Shown one piece after another: positions 22,101 to 29,542 of a stretch of 64,000 nt of DNA. The stretch is from Aculops lycopersici. Lineage: Eukaryota; Arthropoda; Arachnida; Trombidiformes; Eriophyidae. A program made the translations under genes and the position numbers. The notes beneath the pieces were generated by a model. It was not told where the DNA came from, did no database searches, and saw nothing but the letters and a program-made list of their open reading frames with translations. The stretch is from positions 4,073,965 to 4,137,964 of the forward strand of contig WNKI01000001.1 of the NCBI GenBank assembly GCA_015350385.1, read 5' to 3'. Every line of letters starts with the position of its first letter. Positions within the stretch are counted from its first letter, which is position 1.

Positions 22101-22319
22101 TGGATTGGTGTTTATTGTTGCTGTAGTTGTTGCTGTTGCTGAGGATACGGAGGTTGTTGTTATGGTTGATGTGCTTGCTGTGGTATTGTTTGTAGTTGTA
22201 ATTGATGTTGTAGCTTGTGCTTGTCTAGCTGGTCTAATTGCTGCATCCTTGATACACTCGAAAAGAGTATCATCTTGGGCTGGCAGAGGGGTAACTACAA
22301 AACGCATAGAATATGACAT
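13113..22319 (-). CDS. hyd: HECT E3 ubiquitin ligase hyperplastic discs / UBR5
   Basis: This is a giant nuclear and cytoplasmic E3 ligase acting in growth control, DNA damage and Hedgehog signalling. One uninterrupted frame encodes 3068 residues. The N-terminus MRFVVTPLPAQDD and VTQIAIGPRHVALLLEDGRV match the family. A UBA domain (EDLINQAQVVLQGK...VNNLLS) lies near 419-457. Beta-propeller segments follow (ASKLEHEAQSFTEFQ, YWWGVAPFSQRKK). The UBR box (DTCSFTWTGAQHINQDIFEC, CHKGHDC, AYCDCWEKCKCKAL) spans about 1420-1490. The C-terminal HECT domain ends LPTSNVCIFRLYIPLYSSK with catalytic Cys3037 and a KNFGFI tail. Ser/Gly/Asn-rich linkers make it longer than human UBR5 (about 2799). The MLLE domain normally between the LSNEKL and APLFYQPG blocks is absent: here the two blocks are joined directly (residue about 2749). 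A TTTCAG 7 nt before the ATG suggests a 5' UTR intron. Confidence 0.96.
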   Translation of the reverse strand: MSYSMRFVVTPLPAQDDTLFECIKDAAIRPARQAQATTSITTTNNTTASTSTITTTSVSSATATTTATINTNPPVGEAVGITTIQAPYAASTPVGVGGGANTNTSSVTLDNSNNLINFHHSQHNVGPSQPQQQYQQARPYQHPTTHQTTSTTASSSQKQQQTNKTTLNAIKNVPVTQIAIGPRHVALLLEDGRVARAPYQVLADRLEFPPPPILTSATNSNPSNQFANISSNVSHSSLALGGGGQSSHNAAHRLSVPSGTQTMNKNASLNMAIGGAGGAGAASSGGAGGSSGGGGSGNPSGPASVITSASGLAAAAGLDRNSSGLGPLGISGSGGPSGGAPGGGGPTGGSSSGGGSGSISSVPSFSGRVNISPQVGGGLSVQHRQAARRGRMLRHTASRGRGASVIMGSRAIIPAQYVPEDLINQAQVVLQGKPRSAIVRELQRTNLDVNSAVNNLLSSDNEDPEDMDEREDYLPNEDLMSLLDSSVSLPSGGPTSVLIDAETVFPEEVFRENFSSYAAARLRAGNIRHTLTIPERGASDRESSLASELEIRRMSSRDPSQSRRWLEHALRDPNSSDGANSRLGSATPTDFTLHHKSESNHGSSSQKRSGNPPEINPIIIAETIELWPGNDKKFVQIACLHSELIAISSNGQIHQWRWSDPYPFKGVKIGDVTNYHPKAAQLNLTHEKVQLLSASCVRASVVTQSSKVATWIDDTISMVASKLEHEAQSFTEFQRGDRIVQLNTCSLYTCVRLESGSLYWWGVAPFSQRKKNWKKIQSKAGKHSSGSKGNERTSTSSRGNEIGIGSIVCLKNGPSFGDGAVGFTTRDGVPRVGRLTGSAWSITDTCTFKIIQPFEKRTSIQATTNSESKTKTRKMLGQPLDFSGNVSLDDTAPQSPGMSKSSASERIEMPPPPSPASSTCSEPGCSPSHKRKHEHLIPSKNDEDKNEELWNLKDVIFLEEVKKPPAATVIKLDGNTALVKFNQLDPFGHTSDPDVNVYLQNCRMIKKDELQLAKETPSSSRIIDCQRSPKKLNITGSNNILTFTVSNNGIHAIVKNGNKIEYKMYQLASGKTTKSLSFSTDPNAFLGRDPSLITLYACGENDVAVTLRDGNGCLYPLAKDFLESLRDPQPLDMAPMQALGMAVHPVRDASRSHPTLVMAVALENQILMPAILRSDPELVRLTLASLDDEPVSQQVVASEKIDLNRNVLHAVVYTCAPQPSKSSSTSNRGTFVADDSLMDAYQPGLSRISGIIGESLKRSRRTTGASSTPNTSPSTLDLTSDSDRNRSAANRTLATDTSSLNLQSYENIAEWSNTIFTKIDIDPSEQKQSAHSVLLILVECPFMRPYLKDLMMQKDAYAMTPFMSAVSHRAYNAAVILMDLAQWIVSQEKDLDQEQKIKLFNSMIYPMGSHLDNNPLYMLCANDTCSFTWTGAQHINQDIFECKTCGLTQSLCCCTECARTCHKGHDCRLKKTSPNAYCDCWEKCKCKALVSGSQITRFKLLEKLLSDTDLVTYPDSKGESILLFLVQTVGRQMVEQRQYNPDRAARHSKRNEPADMPEHDSSPPRFARKALHRMLSEWLALKSAIMSGTSASQSLARLNSILNAEDQILLAGQQGTALLDRFTHSVLIKIGSEMLDVLLTTIIRESSSSNANRVAEARMVAMRFVRSVARNGVVLSVELSPVNYSQQMNMFDLSNQLLNPIGSSPYSGGGPSAAGSSPGGGGGSGSSSWKPSQQPASILQKCRKVFQALLPVAAEELAEIADALISPVRLGVPRPTAPFSLVNSMAEATQGSEEVFVVEPVVIPTVASTVDATTSNQDVSPASGELAIPSVRQGRRSSPPAASTASVATGMSSAASNIPSASSSSSNINEPASLNENPPSTLSDRMRFLDDIAMDEIYSEDADASNNTFRRSNNGETDTGSDSDADDVSFQSNMDPNGARSTATVATAGSEVGAGAVAYFSEGESGDSSNGDDDEESGANDTEHDTDDLPFANEDSFSFPRRVPVMSGSAGGRADAVANLQSYHHHSHHHSHHHTSSQHHHHGHHQPSIPVRTFRSTNLGQQLHWALRHRDQSFYPSHQSGSSSAVQSATASRLASIGLANPYTYMDGAHSRRSLGGQPASQSNHGAPSNSNELSMSTTAVGLSRAFSIIIRSISDLIPILKDAERLDSALTINQLRVSPTEAATIICNLEKRLNPVWEWLFKVMNSTEGQLRFGCALTNGIQAASQAASALSGVGGSSAASTLAASTSGRSQQPPPLLSGSSSSGGGALSYLPPMPVNPAMLARVNANLNVHGLGRRHLFPDEAAMVRVSHGGGSSGGPSGGSGASTSGGGVITGPPGPSNLADVSASGIRLHNPISQNSISRPQSLTTRSNLGPPGYVSRVPLTDNAANEEARMDFLSYIVSLMRAQHGEHLDSLPILDVSSLRHIAYVFDAYIYYLQALNKNPMSKPTDEWSEEDDEELLQSSASDPNSGSRHTFFRQAESTLFLDGLPDPFEVPLAEALPLAEQPHLLQPNSRREDLFGPSKHIQEVNLDSLPMQLGLSTPLSSTCARCLAIRQQHLQMLQTQQAARPGTRSTSTNLTTNLQDLLQLTCPQHKRDSEPKTVDVQHTALLSKWRLTVELFGREFLDDVGAEPGSILTDFVHFPMKEVRFRKEMERLRSDCAPREISLINIDRDKNTLIRQTIKELNNTYHLSERNIGRRNQEMPMLACSKVKVSFKDEKGEGNGVARSFYTAFCEAILSNEKLANLDAPLFYQPGLRNFYSPRQGEPTSDRLNAFRNVGRVIGICLSQSEICPIQLNRHVIKYILRKPILWHDLAFFDPILYESLRQLVLDAETSSNQTGNSDDGGCALLKTLDLRFCVDLCAEEGGGEQVELASSGKNIEVTPSNVYEYVRRYALKRMLKSQEKALQALRQGVMDVLPPCALDNLTAEDFRLLLNGVGEINVQTLIGYTSFIDDRGTSASKRNPSTQVEEQLGYFKKWFWSIVEKMTTKERQDLVYFWTGSPSLPASDEGFQPMPTVSIRPAEDLHLPTSNVCIFRLYIPLYSSKAILRSKLLIAIKEKNFGFI

Positions 22320-22866
22320 GATACCTGAAATATGAGGAGGATTGTATCCCTCCCAGTTGAGAGTTTGCTTGTTAAATATTCGAAGTTAGTTCATGCAATA
22401 TGCTACGAGGTTTAGAATCAAATAGTCTTTGATGAATGTTTGCTAGTTAGTTATAATGTGGATGATTGATATAATAATATTACAATTAAGGGTGACAATA
22501 ATAAAGTTTTTGGATGGCAAATAAACAATATGGTCAGAAAATTTCCTCTCTCTTTCTCTTTCTCTCTCCATCTCCCTACCGCATCGTCGTCATTTTCGTC
22601 CAAAGCACTCGACGGAGTCGTCTTTTTGCTATCCATCCACACACAATTTCTCTCCGTTCCCTTGTTCACTCCCGTTCTTTAGGCTACTTGTCTGTCTTTG
22701 GCTCTTGTGCGTTTGTGTGACGACGTCGCTCCGACAAACACTCAGCGTTTCTCGTCGGGTCCGTCCACGAACAAAGTAAGTTTGTGCTTTCGCTACGATT
22801 GCCAGCAATCTGAGAGCCGCTGACTGCTGAAATCCATTTGGGCTGTTGCAGCGAGAGAAACATAAA

Positions 22867-22897
<31 letters not shown>

Positions 22898-23095
22898 GAC
22901 GATTGGATAGAATTAGTCACACTGCCATCTCCGTCACTTTGGTTGCTATATTCACTCTCCGCAATTAAATATTTCCCAGAAATGATTAATCAAGAAAAAC
23001 AACTATTGCAGCATTCATTGAAACATTTCTCATCCATCGACAGCTAGTTATATCTAAAACCAGGCCATCGTTATGATCACCCGAACGACCTAAAA
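22320..23095. promoter_or_regulatory. Divergent region between hyd and KSR
   Basis: This 776-bp head-to-head spacer contains a TCTCTC-rich patch (22545-22570), a GA microsatellite (22869-22893) and a likely 5' UTR splice acceptor of hyd. The frame before the KSR ATG is open for 16 codons back to a TAG at 23046-23048, without another ATG. No sequence resembling the KSR CA1 domain was found here. Confidence 0.4.
22869..22893. repeat. (GA)n microsatellite
   Basis: This is a clean run of 12 GA units in the divergent hyd/KSR promoter region. GAGA stretches of this kind can bind GAGA-factor-type proteins in arthropods, but function is not shown here. Confidence 0.8.
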
Positions 23096-24244
23096 ATGAT
23101 GCGACACGAAATAAATCATAGATTTCACTCTACATTCGAAGTTGCATCTTATTGCCAAATCTGTGATAAACAAGTTTTCCTTGGTTTCAAGTGCAAGGAT
23201 TGCAAGTATATCTGTCACAGGAATTGCGCCCACAAGGCTAAACCATACTGCGGTTTACCAGTACCCGAGGACCAATATGAGGAGGAATCACTTAAACCTA
23301 CGGGAACTCGTCAAAATTCTGTCACCGCCCAAGAATGGGATATTCCCCAGGAGGAGTTGACAGAGTTCCCCACAGACAGGATAAATAATTCTGAATTTGT
23401 TCTGAAAGGTTACTGGCACGGAGATGTAACAATAAAATGCTTTAAAATACCACCAAAGATCAGACAGAATGCAAAGGAGATTAAGCATCTGAAAGAGTTA
23501 TTTAAGGAGGAGGTTGCCAATTTTAGAAACACTCGCCATGATAATTTGGAATATTTTATGGGCACCTGTATTAATTTGCCTGCAGAATTATCGATAATCA
23601 CCACATATTGTAGAGGTGAGACATTATACGAACATTTGCATATCAACAAAACCAAATTCACTATTGAAAGGATAATTAGCATAGCCCAACAAATTTGCTC
23701 AGGCATGAGCTATCTCCACTCACGACACATAGTCCACAAAGACCTCAAAACAAAGAATATATTTTACGACAATGGTCAAATTATTATCACCGACTTCGGG
23801 ATGTTCACACTCAAACAGATATGCCGACCTGAACCCGACAAGCCGGCCACAGGTGATTGGCTGTCCGTACCCAAGGGATGGCTACCATATTTAGATCCGG
23901 AAATAATCCGCCGATTAAGTCCTTATGAAACTAAGTGTAATCTACCCTTCAGCTATGAGAGCGATATTTATGCCTTTGGGACGATATGGTACGAGCTATT
24001 AATTCGCGAGATGCCTTATAAGTTTACAAGACCTGAAATAATTATCTGGCAAGTTGGGCGTGGTATTAAGCAACCTTTAATCAATTTAACAGCTCCAAGG
24101 GAAGTCAAAGATGTTCTATTGATGTGTTGGTCGACGGATGCAATTGGATTTACAAATGTAACGGACTTACTTTGCACGATACCATTTAAGAAAATCTCTA
24201 GGTCTTCGTCGTTTCGATCAGGTCACGGGGAGGCAGCGACGTGA
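23096..24244 (+). CDS. ksr: Kinase suppressor of Ras (KSR), short form starting at the C1 domain
   Basis: KSR scaffolds RAF, MEK and ERK below Ras at the plasma membrane. The single-exon frame (382 residues) opens with a C1 domain (residues about 4-52; H, then CQIC, CKDC, C, H and C ligands). A short linker and the KSR-type WDIPQEELTEF lead into the kinase domain. The Gly-rich loop is not recognisable (RINNSEFVLKGYWHGD). The VTIK lysine is Lys114, HRD reads HKD (214-216, HKDLKTKNIFYDNGQIIITD) and DFG is present (233-235). The HKDLK-KN-FYDNG block is characteristic of KSR, and loss of the HRD arginine supports a pseudokinase. The N-terminal CA1 (coiled coil-SAM) and CA2 regions are missing, so the protein is under half the usual length. 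A real 5' exon elsewhere cannot be excluded. Confidence 0.88.
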   Translation: MMRHEINHRFHSTFEVASYCQICDKQVFLGFKCKDCKYICHRNCAHKAKPYCGLPVPEDQYEEESLKPTGTRQNSVTAQEWDIPQEELTEFPTDRINNSEFVLKGYWHGDVTIKCFKIPPKIRQNAKEIKHLKELFKEEVANFRNTRHDNLEYFMGTCINLPAELSIITTYCRGETLYEHLHINKTKFTIERIISIAQQICSGMSYLHSRHIVHKDLKTKNIFYDNGQIIITDFGMFTLKQICRPEPDKPATGDWLSVPKGWLPYLDPEIIRRLSPYETKCNLPFSYESDIYAFGTIWYELLIREMPYKFTRPEIIIWQVGRGIKQPLINLTAPREVKDVLLMCWSTDAIGFTNVTDLLCTIPFKKISRSSSFRSGHGEAAT

Positions 24245-24412
24245 GAATCTCACAAATGAAATCAAACTTAGCGCCATGCACTGGCGCCTGCGCCATAGTT
24301 GCAAGCAGAACAAAACGTGATTACCAAAACAACAACACGTTTTTGTCAATTTCATCTTTCATCATTGCACTCTAGAAAAGAATCGATTTATTATTTTACA
24401 ATTTAAACTAAA

Positions 24413-25783
24413 ATGCATATTAAAAATAGGCCAAACAGGCCGAATAAGCCGAATAAGCCAGGTGAGGTGACAGCCAAGGATCTGAATGCTCTACCTAATA
24501 CCTTTAAATTTGCAGCTGAAACCTTGAAGTTGATGAGCGAAAGAGGTGGCTCAGCTGGATCCATTGTGGTGAATAAGTACAAGAGCTACAACTATAAATT
24601 AGTCTTCGCCCTTGTTATGAACACAGTCAAGAATATCAAAATCGTCAAAAAAGTTATCCATGAGACGAAGCTTATGAAAAAAGTGAATGAGAACAATCCG
24701 TTCATGTTAGAAATCTTAGTTGGTGATCTTCTCTTTGGTAAAGGACTCAAGTCTGTCGAGCAAAACACAAATGCTGCGGCAATCCTGCAATTGAAAGATG
24801 CAATTCTGAAGCAACAAAAGTTGTTTAAGAAAGATTTTGGTAAATCGGATGAAGATGAAACAGCTAAATATCTACGTATCAATTACTTAAAATCCTCAAG
24901 AGAACATGTATTGTCGGAGCTCAAAACCGCGGGTCTAAAGCAACATGATTACTCCAAAGATAAAATTAAGTTCAAGAAGTTTATCAACAAGTACAAATCC
25001 ATGAATGACGATGAGTTTCTGCTAGATTTCCATTTCCCTGACGATTTGATCTTGATTAAACCTGGGGCCACAAAACGGCTCAAGTCCTCAGATCTCCTAA
25101 AGAAATACAAAGTTATGATGCAAGACAAAGCTAGCTACATGGCAATTGAAGCTATGGATGTCAAACCAAATCAAAAGATTATCGACGCTTGTTGTGCCCC
25201 GGGGTGTAAGACGGCTCTTATAGCAAACAAGCTAAAGAATAAGGGCAAAATCTTTGGCTTTGATCTCGACAAAAAGCGACTCGTTAGCGCTATCCACCTA
25301 CTAAAAACGCATGGAGTTACCTGTGCCAAACTTGAGGTTCAAGATTTCTCCAAGGTTAAGCTAAAGCGTCTTGCAAAAACAGCTGAAATTTCAGACAAGT
25401 TTGACTGCATTTTACTTGACCCCAGTTGCTCTGGTTCAGGAATTCAAGCAAGAGTCGACTATAAAAAGACAAACGAAGAGGCTGGTCGACTCAAGAAGTT
25501 ACAAGCTTTCCAAGTGTCCCTTCTGAAGCACGCGCTCCAGTCTCAGATATCCAAGAGTATTGTCTATTGTACTTGCTCAGTCTCTGTTGAGGAAAATGAG
25601 CAAGTCATCGAGATGGCACTGACCGAATCGGGAGTTAAGGACAAGTGGGAAATTGTTGATGTTCTACCTTTTTGGATGAATCGCGGCGACCAAAATTATG
25701 AATTTGGAAACAAATGCCTTCGCTCTGATCCGAGCAACCTGACTAACGGATTTTTCATAGCAAAATTAGTAGCGAAGGATTGA
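24413..25783 (+). CDS. NSUN5: NSUN5, 28S rRNA m5C methyltransferase
   Basis: This NOL1/NOP2/Sun-family enzyme methylates a cytosine of large-subunit rRNA in the nucleolus using SAM. The single-exon frame encodes 456 residues with a Lys-rich N-terminus. The SAM site DACCAPGCKT (family DACAAPGNKT) is followed by GKIFGFDLDKKRL. Motif IV is LLDPSCSGSG with Cys339, and motif VI is YCTCSVSVEENE with Cys388 in the TCS position. The end, NGFFIAKL, is typical of the fold's last strand. Both conserved cysteines are present, so activity is expected. DPSCSGSG, rather than DAPCSG as in NOP2 and NSUN2, marks NSUN5. It lies 168 bp downstream of KSR on the same strand, close enough that their transcripts could interact, but each has its own leader-like spacer. 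Confidence 0.94.
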   Translation: MHIKNRPNRPNKPNKPGEVTAKDLNALPNTFKFAAETLKLMSERGGSAGSIVVNKYKSYNYKLVFALVMNTVKNIKIVKKVIHETKLMKKVNENNPFMLEILVGDLLFGKGLKSVEQNTNAAAILQLKDAILKQQKLFKKDFGKSDEDETAKYLRINYLKSSREHVLSELKTAGLKQHDYSKDKIKFKKFINKYKSMNDDEFLLDFHFPDDLILIKPGATKRLKSSDLLKKYKVMMQDKASYMAIEAMDVKPNQKIIDACCAPGCKTALIANKLKNKGKIFGFDLDKKRLVSAIHLLKTHGVTCAKLEVQDFSKVKLKRLAKTAEISDKFDCILLDPSCSGSGIQARVDYKKTNEEAGRLKKLQAFQVSLLKHALQSQISKSIVYCTCSVSVEENEQVIEMALTESGVKDKWEIVDVLPFWMNRGDQNYEFGNKCLRSDPSNLTNGFFIAKLVAKD

Positions 25784-26655
25784 TTTAATCAACTTTGGAG
25801 ACTCGATGATTTTCCACTTTTGTTATCAAAATTTATTCCTATTAAAATATCTGTATTGTGTACTATGTCGAGGTGTTTCCACCATTAATGTTGCAAGATG
25901 TTGTTTTTCCTTGTAAGTTCTGAATCAGGCAATCCGCAATCTAGCAAGTACAAATCTATGTAACCTGCTAAATGGGTGCATCTGAATCTAGAAATCATGG
26001 TCGGAAATTCTTTTTTGAACACTCTTTATGCAATGATCGTTTTGTGGCAGTGATATTGCTGGTTCTATACTGTTTTGATAGTTTCAAACTTTCGGCTCGC
26101 ATCCACTTCTTTTTCACTGGCAAACTTTGCAACAATGGCGATGGTGCCGATTGTTGATGATTTTGCTTTCGAGGTAGCTGCTGCTATCCAAGTAAAGAAA
26201 TCCGTTAGCCGAGTCGATTATATAAAAGTGGAATGCTAATTGCTTGTGCTGATACTAATACTTTTGGTTATAGTGTTTTGATTGGTATTGCTGTTCTTCT
26301 TGATTATTGACTTGTTGTTGCTGTTGTTGTTGCTGTTGAATGTGTGGTTTGTGTTCGAGTAGACATTTTGATTGACTATATTTCTCTTAATACTTCACAA
26401 CTGATCGATAATAGACTGTCTAAGTTAAGTATCTATGTCAACCAGAAGTTTGTCAATTGTTGTTGAGTTCGGCGATTCCATTGCCAAACTCGCGTTCCGT
26501 TTCCTCTTCCGCCTCGAACCTTTGGGTTCGTTTATCAATCATTTTTTCTTCTTGATTCTCAAAAGAAAAGAACTTGGAAGTTCTCAAACGGAACCAGAAA
26601 CGTACGCGAGCTAGCGACTTCATCGCTCTGCTAACTCGATCAGGTGGTAGCACCT

Positions 26656-26664
26656 GCTTTTATA
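26656..26664 (-). promoter_or_regulatory. TATA box of an unassigned minus-strand transcript
   Basis: TATAAAAGC on the minus strand is a consensus TATA box. An ATG lies 33 bp downstream of it (26623) and opens a 56-codon frame. Spacing allows only a very short leader. The transcript itself is not shown. Confidence 0.3.
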
Positions 26665-28638
26665 CTCGCGAACTAGGAGCCAAGCAAAGTTCTTCCAGTT
26701 AGCTTTGTCCAACTGACTCGCTTACCGTATAAAACTCAACAATGCACCACCACCAACAACGGCAACAACTGGCACCACCGCCACTGTCGTGTCGTCGACC
26801 TCTGAGTGGAGATGTGAACTGAGAGTCGAGGCTTTTGCTTTGGCCAGATCAACTCGGTGAGCTCTCTGCGAGCGATTCGAGAACAGAGCTCCTGGAGCTG
26901 AGGAGCAGGCGCACTGACGTAAGCTCGGGTCAGCTCACACCACTCCTACCTCGGAATGGAGCTCGCTCGACCCCGTGGGCTGCAACAGATAGACGCGCAC
27001 TCAGAGGTCGTCGACTTCTCTCTCACTCTGTCCCTCTCAATCTCAATCTCTGTCTCTCTTTCTGTCTCGTTGCCTGAAGCCTGACGTTAGATAATATATT
27101 GAGCCGATGGAGTCTGAAGCCTCACTGGGTTGTTGAATCTATTCTTTTGTTGAATAGATCAGTTTGGCGGTGGACAATTTCCATGAATTTCTGCACCGAA
27201 ATCGATGGATGCTTGAGATGAACTCAGCAAGTTAGAGAATAGAGCATCCGTCCGATTTAGCCAAGTTTATACCCTATGATCGCGGAAGTCAAACAGGCAA
27301 AAAGTTCCCATCTGGTTCTTCTATGAGGCAAAGTTGATCAGATCAGTTGCTGGACCCTGGAATACCACTCGATCGTCATCAACAATGAAGATTGAGTGCA
27401 TACCAGTCAACCATCCGAACATAATTGTCTATGAGCATACTCATTTGCGAGAAAATCAATCCGTCTCATCGCCTCCATTGAGAAATAGCATCCAAAATTC
27501 GATACTCATACCGAATCAGCTACGGGACACTGTTGTCGTACAGTTTAGAATCCCCACCTGTTGAATAAAATGATGTTGAAAAATTGTCATAAACCTACAC
27601 ATCTACCGGATTTCTTTTTTCCGGAAATACAGCTCACGAGCTTAGCGTTGAGATGGTTCAGATTTATTCCGCAGACCCAATAAGAAAGCATCTACCCCTT
27701 CTCCTCACGGCCTCCAAAAGATAACGGATATTGGAGGCATGATCGATTCAGTAAGCTAGAGGTCAATGCATGGTGTAACTTTTTTACATGAATTCCCTCA
27801 CGGACATCGATAGACTATTGACTAACTCGTGTTACTTGAATTAATCTGTGATCTCTAGTGTTGTAAAGATGCTCAGCTGAATCGTGTATCTGGATCAACA
27901 AACTTGATGATTATTTAACCTTTAGTGTGTAACACATTTTCACACGCTTCCATAACATGTTTAGACCCTCATCCTACTCGTCAAGTCGAGGTTAGATTAG
28001 TACCAAGTCCGACACAAGAGTGAACTTTTTAATCTCGGTGCTGTGTATCGACGGCTCTGTCTAGGTGAGAGGTAGCCCACATTAAATGGTGAAAAATTTC
28101 TGACCTAATCTGAAAATCTCCAACTGGTTGACAGGTGCAGCGGAAGTGACGCGTTGACTACCAGGATAACCATGATCCAATAGCCGATATGTCTAATCAT
28201 CTAGTTGTCTCGCTAATCTTAAAAAGCTCACTCAAATTTAGTTGGTATGTCGATTTGCAATTCTATCTGCTATAATCAGTTTTGATGTGACGTATTTCAC
28301 CAAGCTAACGGAGACAAAAGGGTCATGCGACTGCAGGATAACAGGTATTTTGCAAACTTCATCCTGCAGAGAACTTGCCACTCTTCGTGAGCAGGTGACG
28401 CCTAGCCGCGGCGAGTGTTGTGCTTCTCCCTTGGCTTTGCAGACGCAGATCGCTTTGCTCTTTAGACAGCAAGGCTTTGCTGTGCTGAGAAATCCCACCC
28501 AAGAACATACCCACGCGATTATTAGAAAGGCGTGGTCAGCACAGACGCAGATCAAAGAGCGGGCTTCCATAAAAACGGACAACAAATAAGAATAGAGATA
28601 CAGAGGTTGAACCAACACCGCAATCCGGCGTTCTGTTG

Positions 28639-28669
28639 CTCTCTCTCTCTCTCTCTCTCTCCCTCTCTG
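28639..28669. repeat. (CT)n microsatellite
   Basis: This is a short, nearly pure CT run in the NSUN5-USP intergenic region. It generates an Arg/Glu-repeat frame on the opposite strand that is not a gene. Confidence 0.75.
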
Positions 28670-29542
28670 CGGCAGTGTAAATCTGACGCATGGCTTTGCT
28701 TGCCTCAGTAAAGGCGGCAAAATTCCAGCCTAAAGAGGGGGGCATTCAATGACAATGCGCCCGGAATTTTGCAAACTCAATACAAAATTAGTGTTATCTT
28801 GTTCAACACGTTCGCCGAACACGTCTGCTGCCACCCCCGTTCGCCTGTAAGCGAGCAAGCAAGCAAGCTGGGGCGCAATGTTCGGCATGCACATTTTTTT
28901 GATGAAAAGCTCTTCGTTTGTCACTTTAGGGGACTCACAACCTCTCGCCGTCGCCCCTTCTCCCGTTCTGCTTAATAACTATTGCATATATATTTATACA
29001 CAAAAGAGCAGTCTAACCAATATTCGCAACAAGCGCTAGCAGCGAGAGATCTTCAAACCTAGCCGCTCAGCCGGAATAACACAAGAGATAGATTGACTCA
29101 ACGTTGTCTAGATGAAGAAAATCTCTTGCGGCAACAACTAGGACTGGAAGCCGTAGTACTATTAGCGGGCACATGGCAGAAGAATAACAAGCGTATATAT
29201 TTTGCTTTCCTTCTCGTTGTGTCTTTCCTTATTGAGCTAAAAAGTAGAGCACATTCAGAAAGTAATAGCTCCACTATCACCATTACTTCTATCCTATTGC
29301 TTCAGCTGTGGCTTCACTGGCATAACAACAGAGCCTCCGCCTATCGACTAAAGGGATCATCACCATCACTTTTGCACTATTACTATTAGTATTCGTTGTA
29401 GCAGGAGGCATTGAATCGTAATTTCCTTCTCTCCTCTATCCTAAGAAAGAGTGAGAGAAAAAATAAGAGAAGAAAGTTGTCCTCTTGGCGTTTGTTAAAT
29501 TTTATCATGCATTGAAACTTAAAGAAACAAGAAGCAATCATC

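Larger units (their letters stand above)
25784..29542. other. Long intergenic region without a supported gene
   Basis: About 3.8 kb lies between NSUN5 and USP4/15. On the minus strand a good TATA box (TATAAAAGC, 26664-26656) precedes an ATG at 26623 and a 56-codon frame (MKSLARVRFWFRLRTSKFF...), with a CAA/CAG tract further down (26340-26300). This could be a small unannotated minus-strand gene, but no family is recognised. A CT microsatellite lies at 28639-28669. Two near copies of an AGACGCAGATC motif (28441 and 28549) flank a frame with no domain. Nothing else is supported. Confidence 0.35.

Noticed and set aside
28238..28720. 160-codon minus-strand frame
   Set aside because: It is overlapped by a plus-strand frame and runs through the CT microsatellite. 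No domain or signal is seen.
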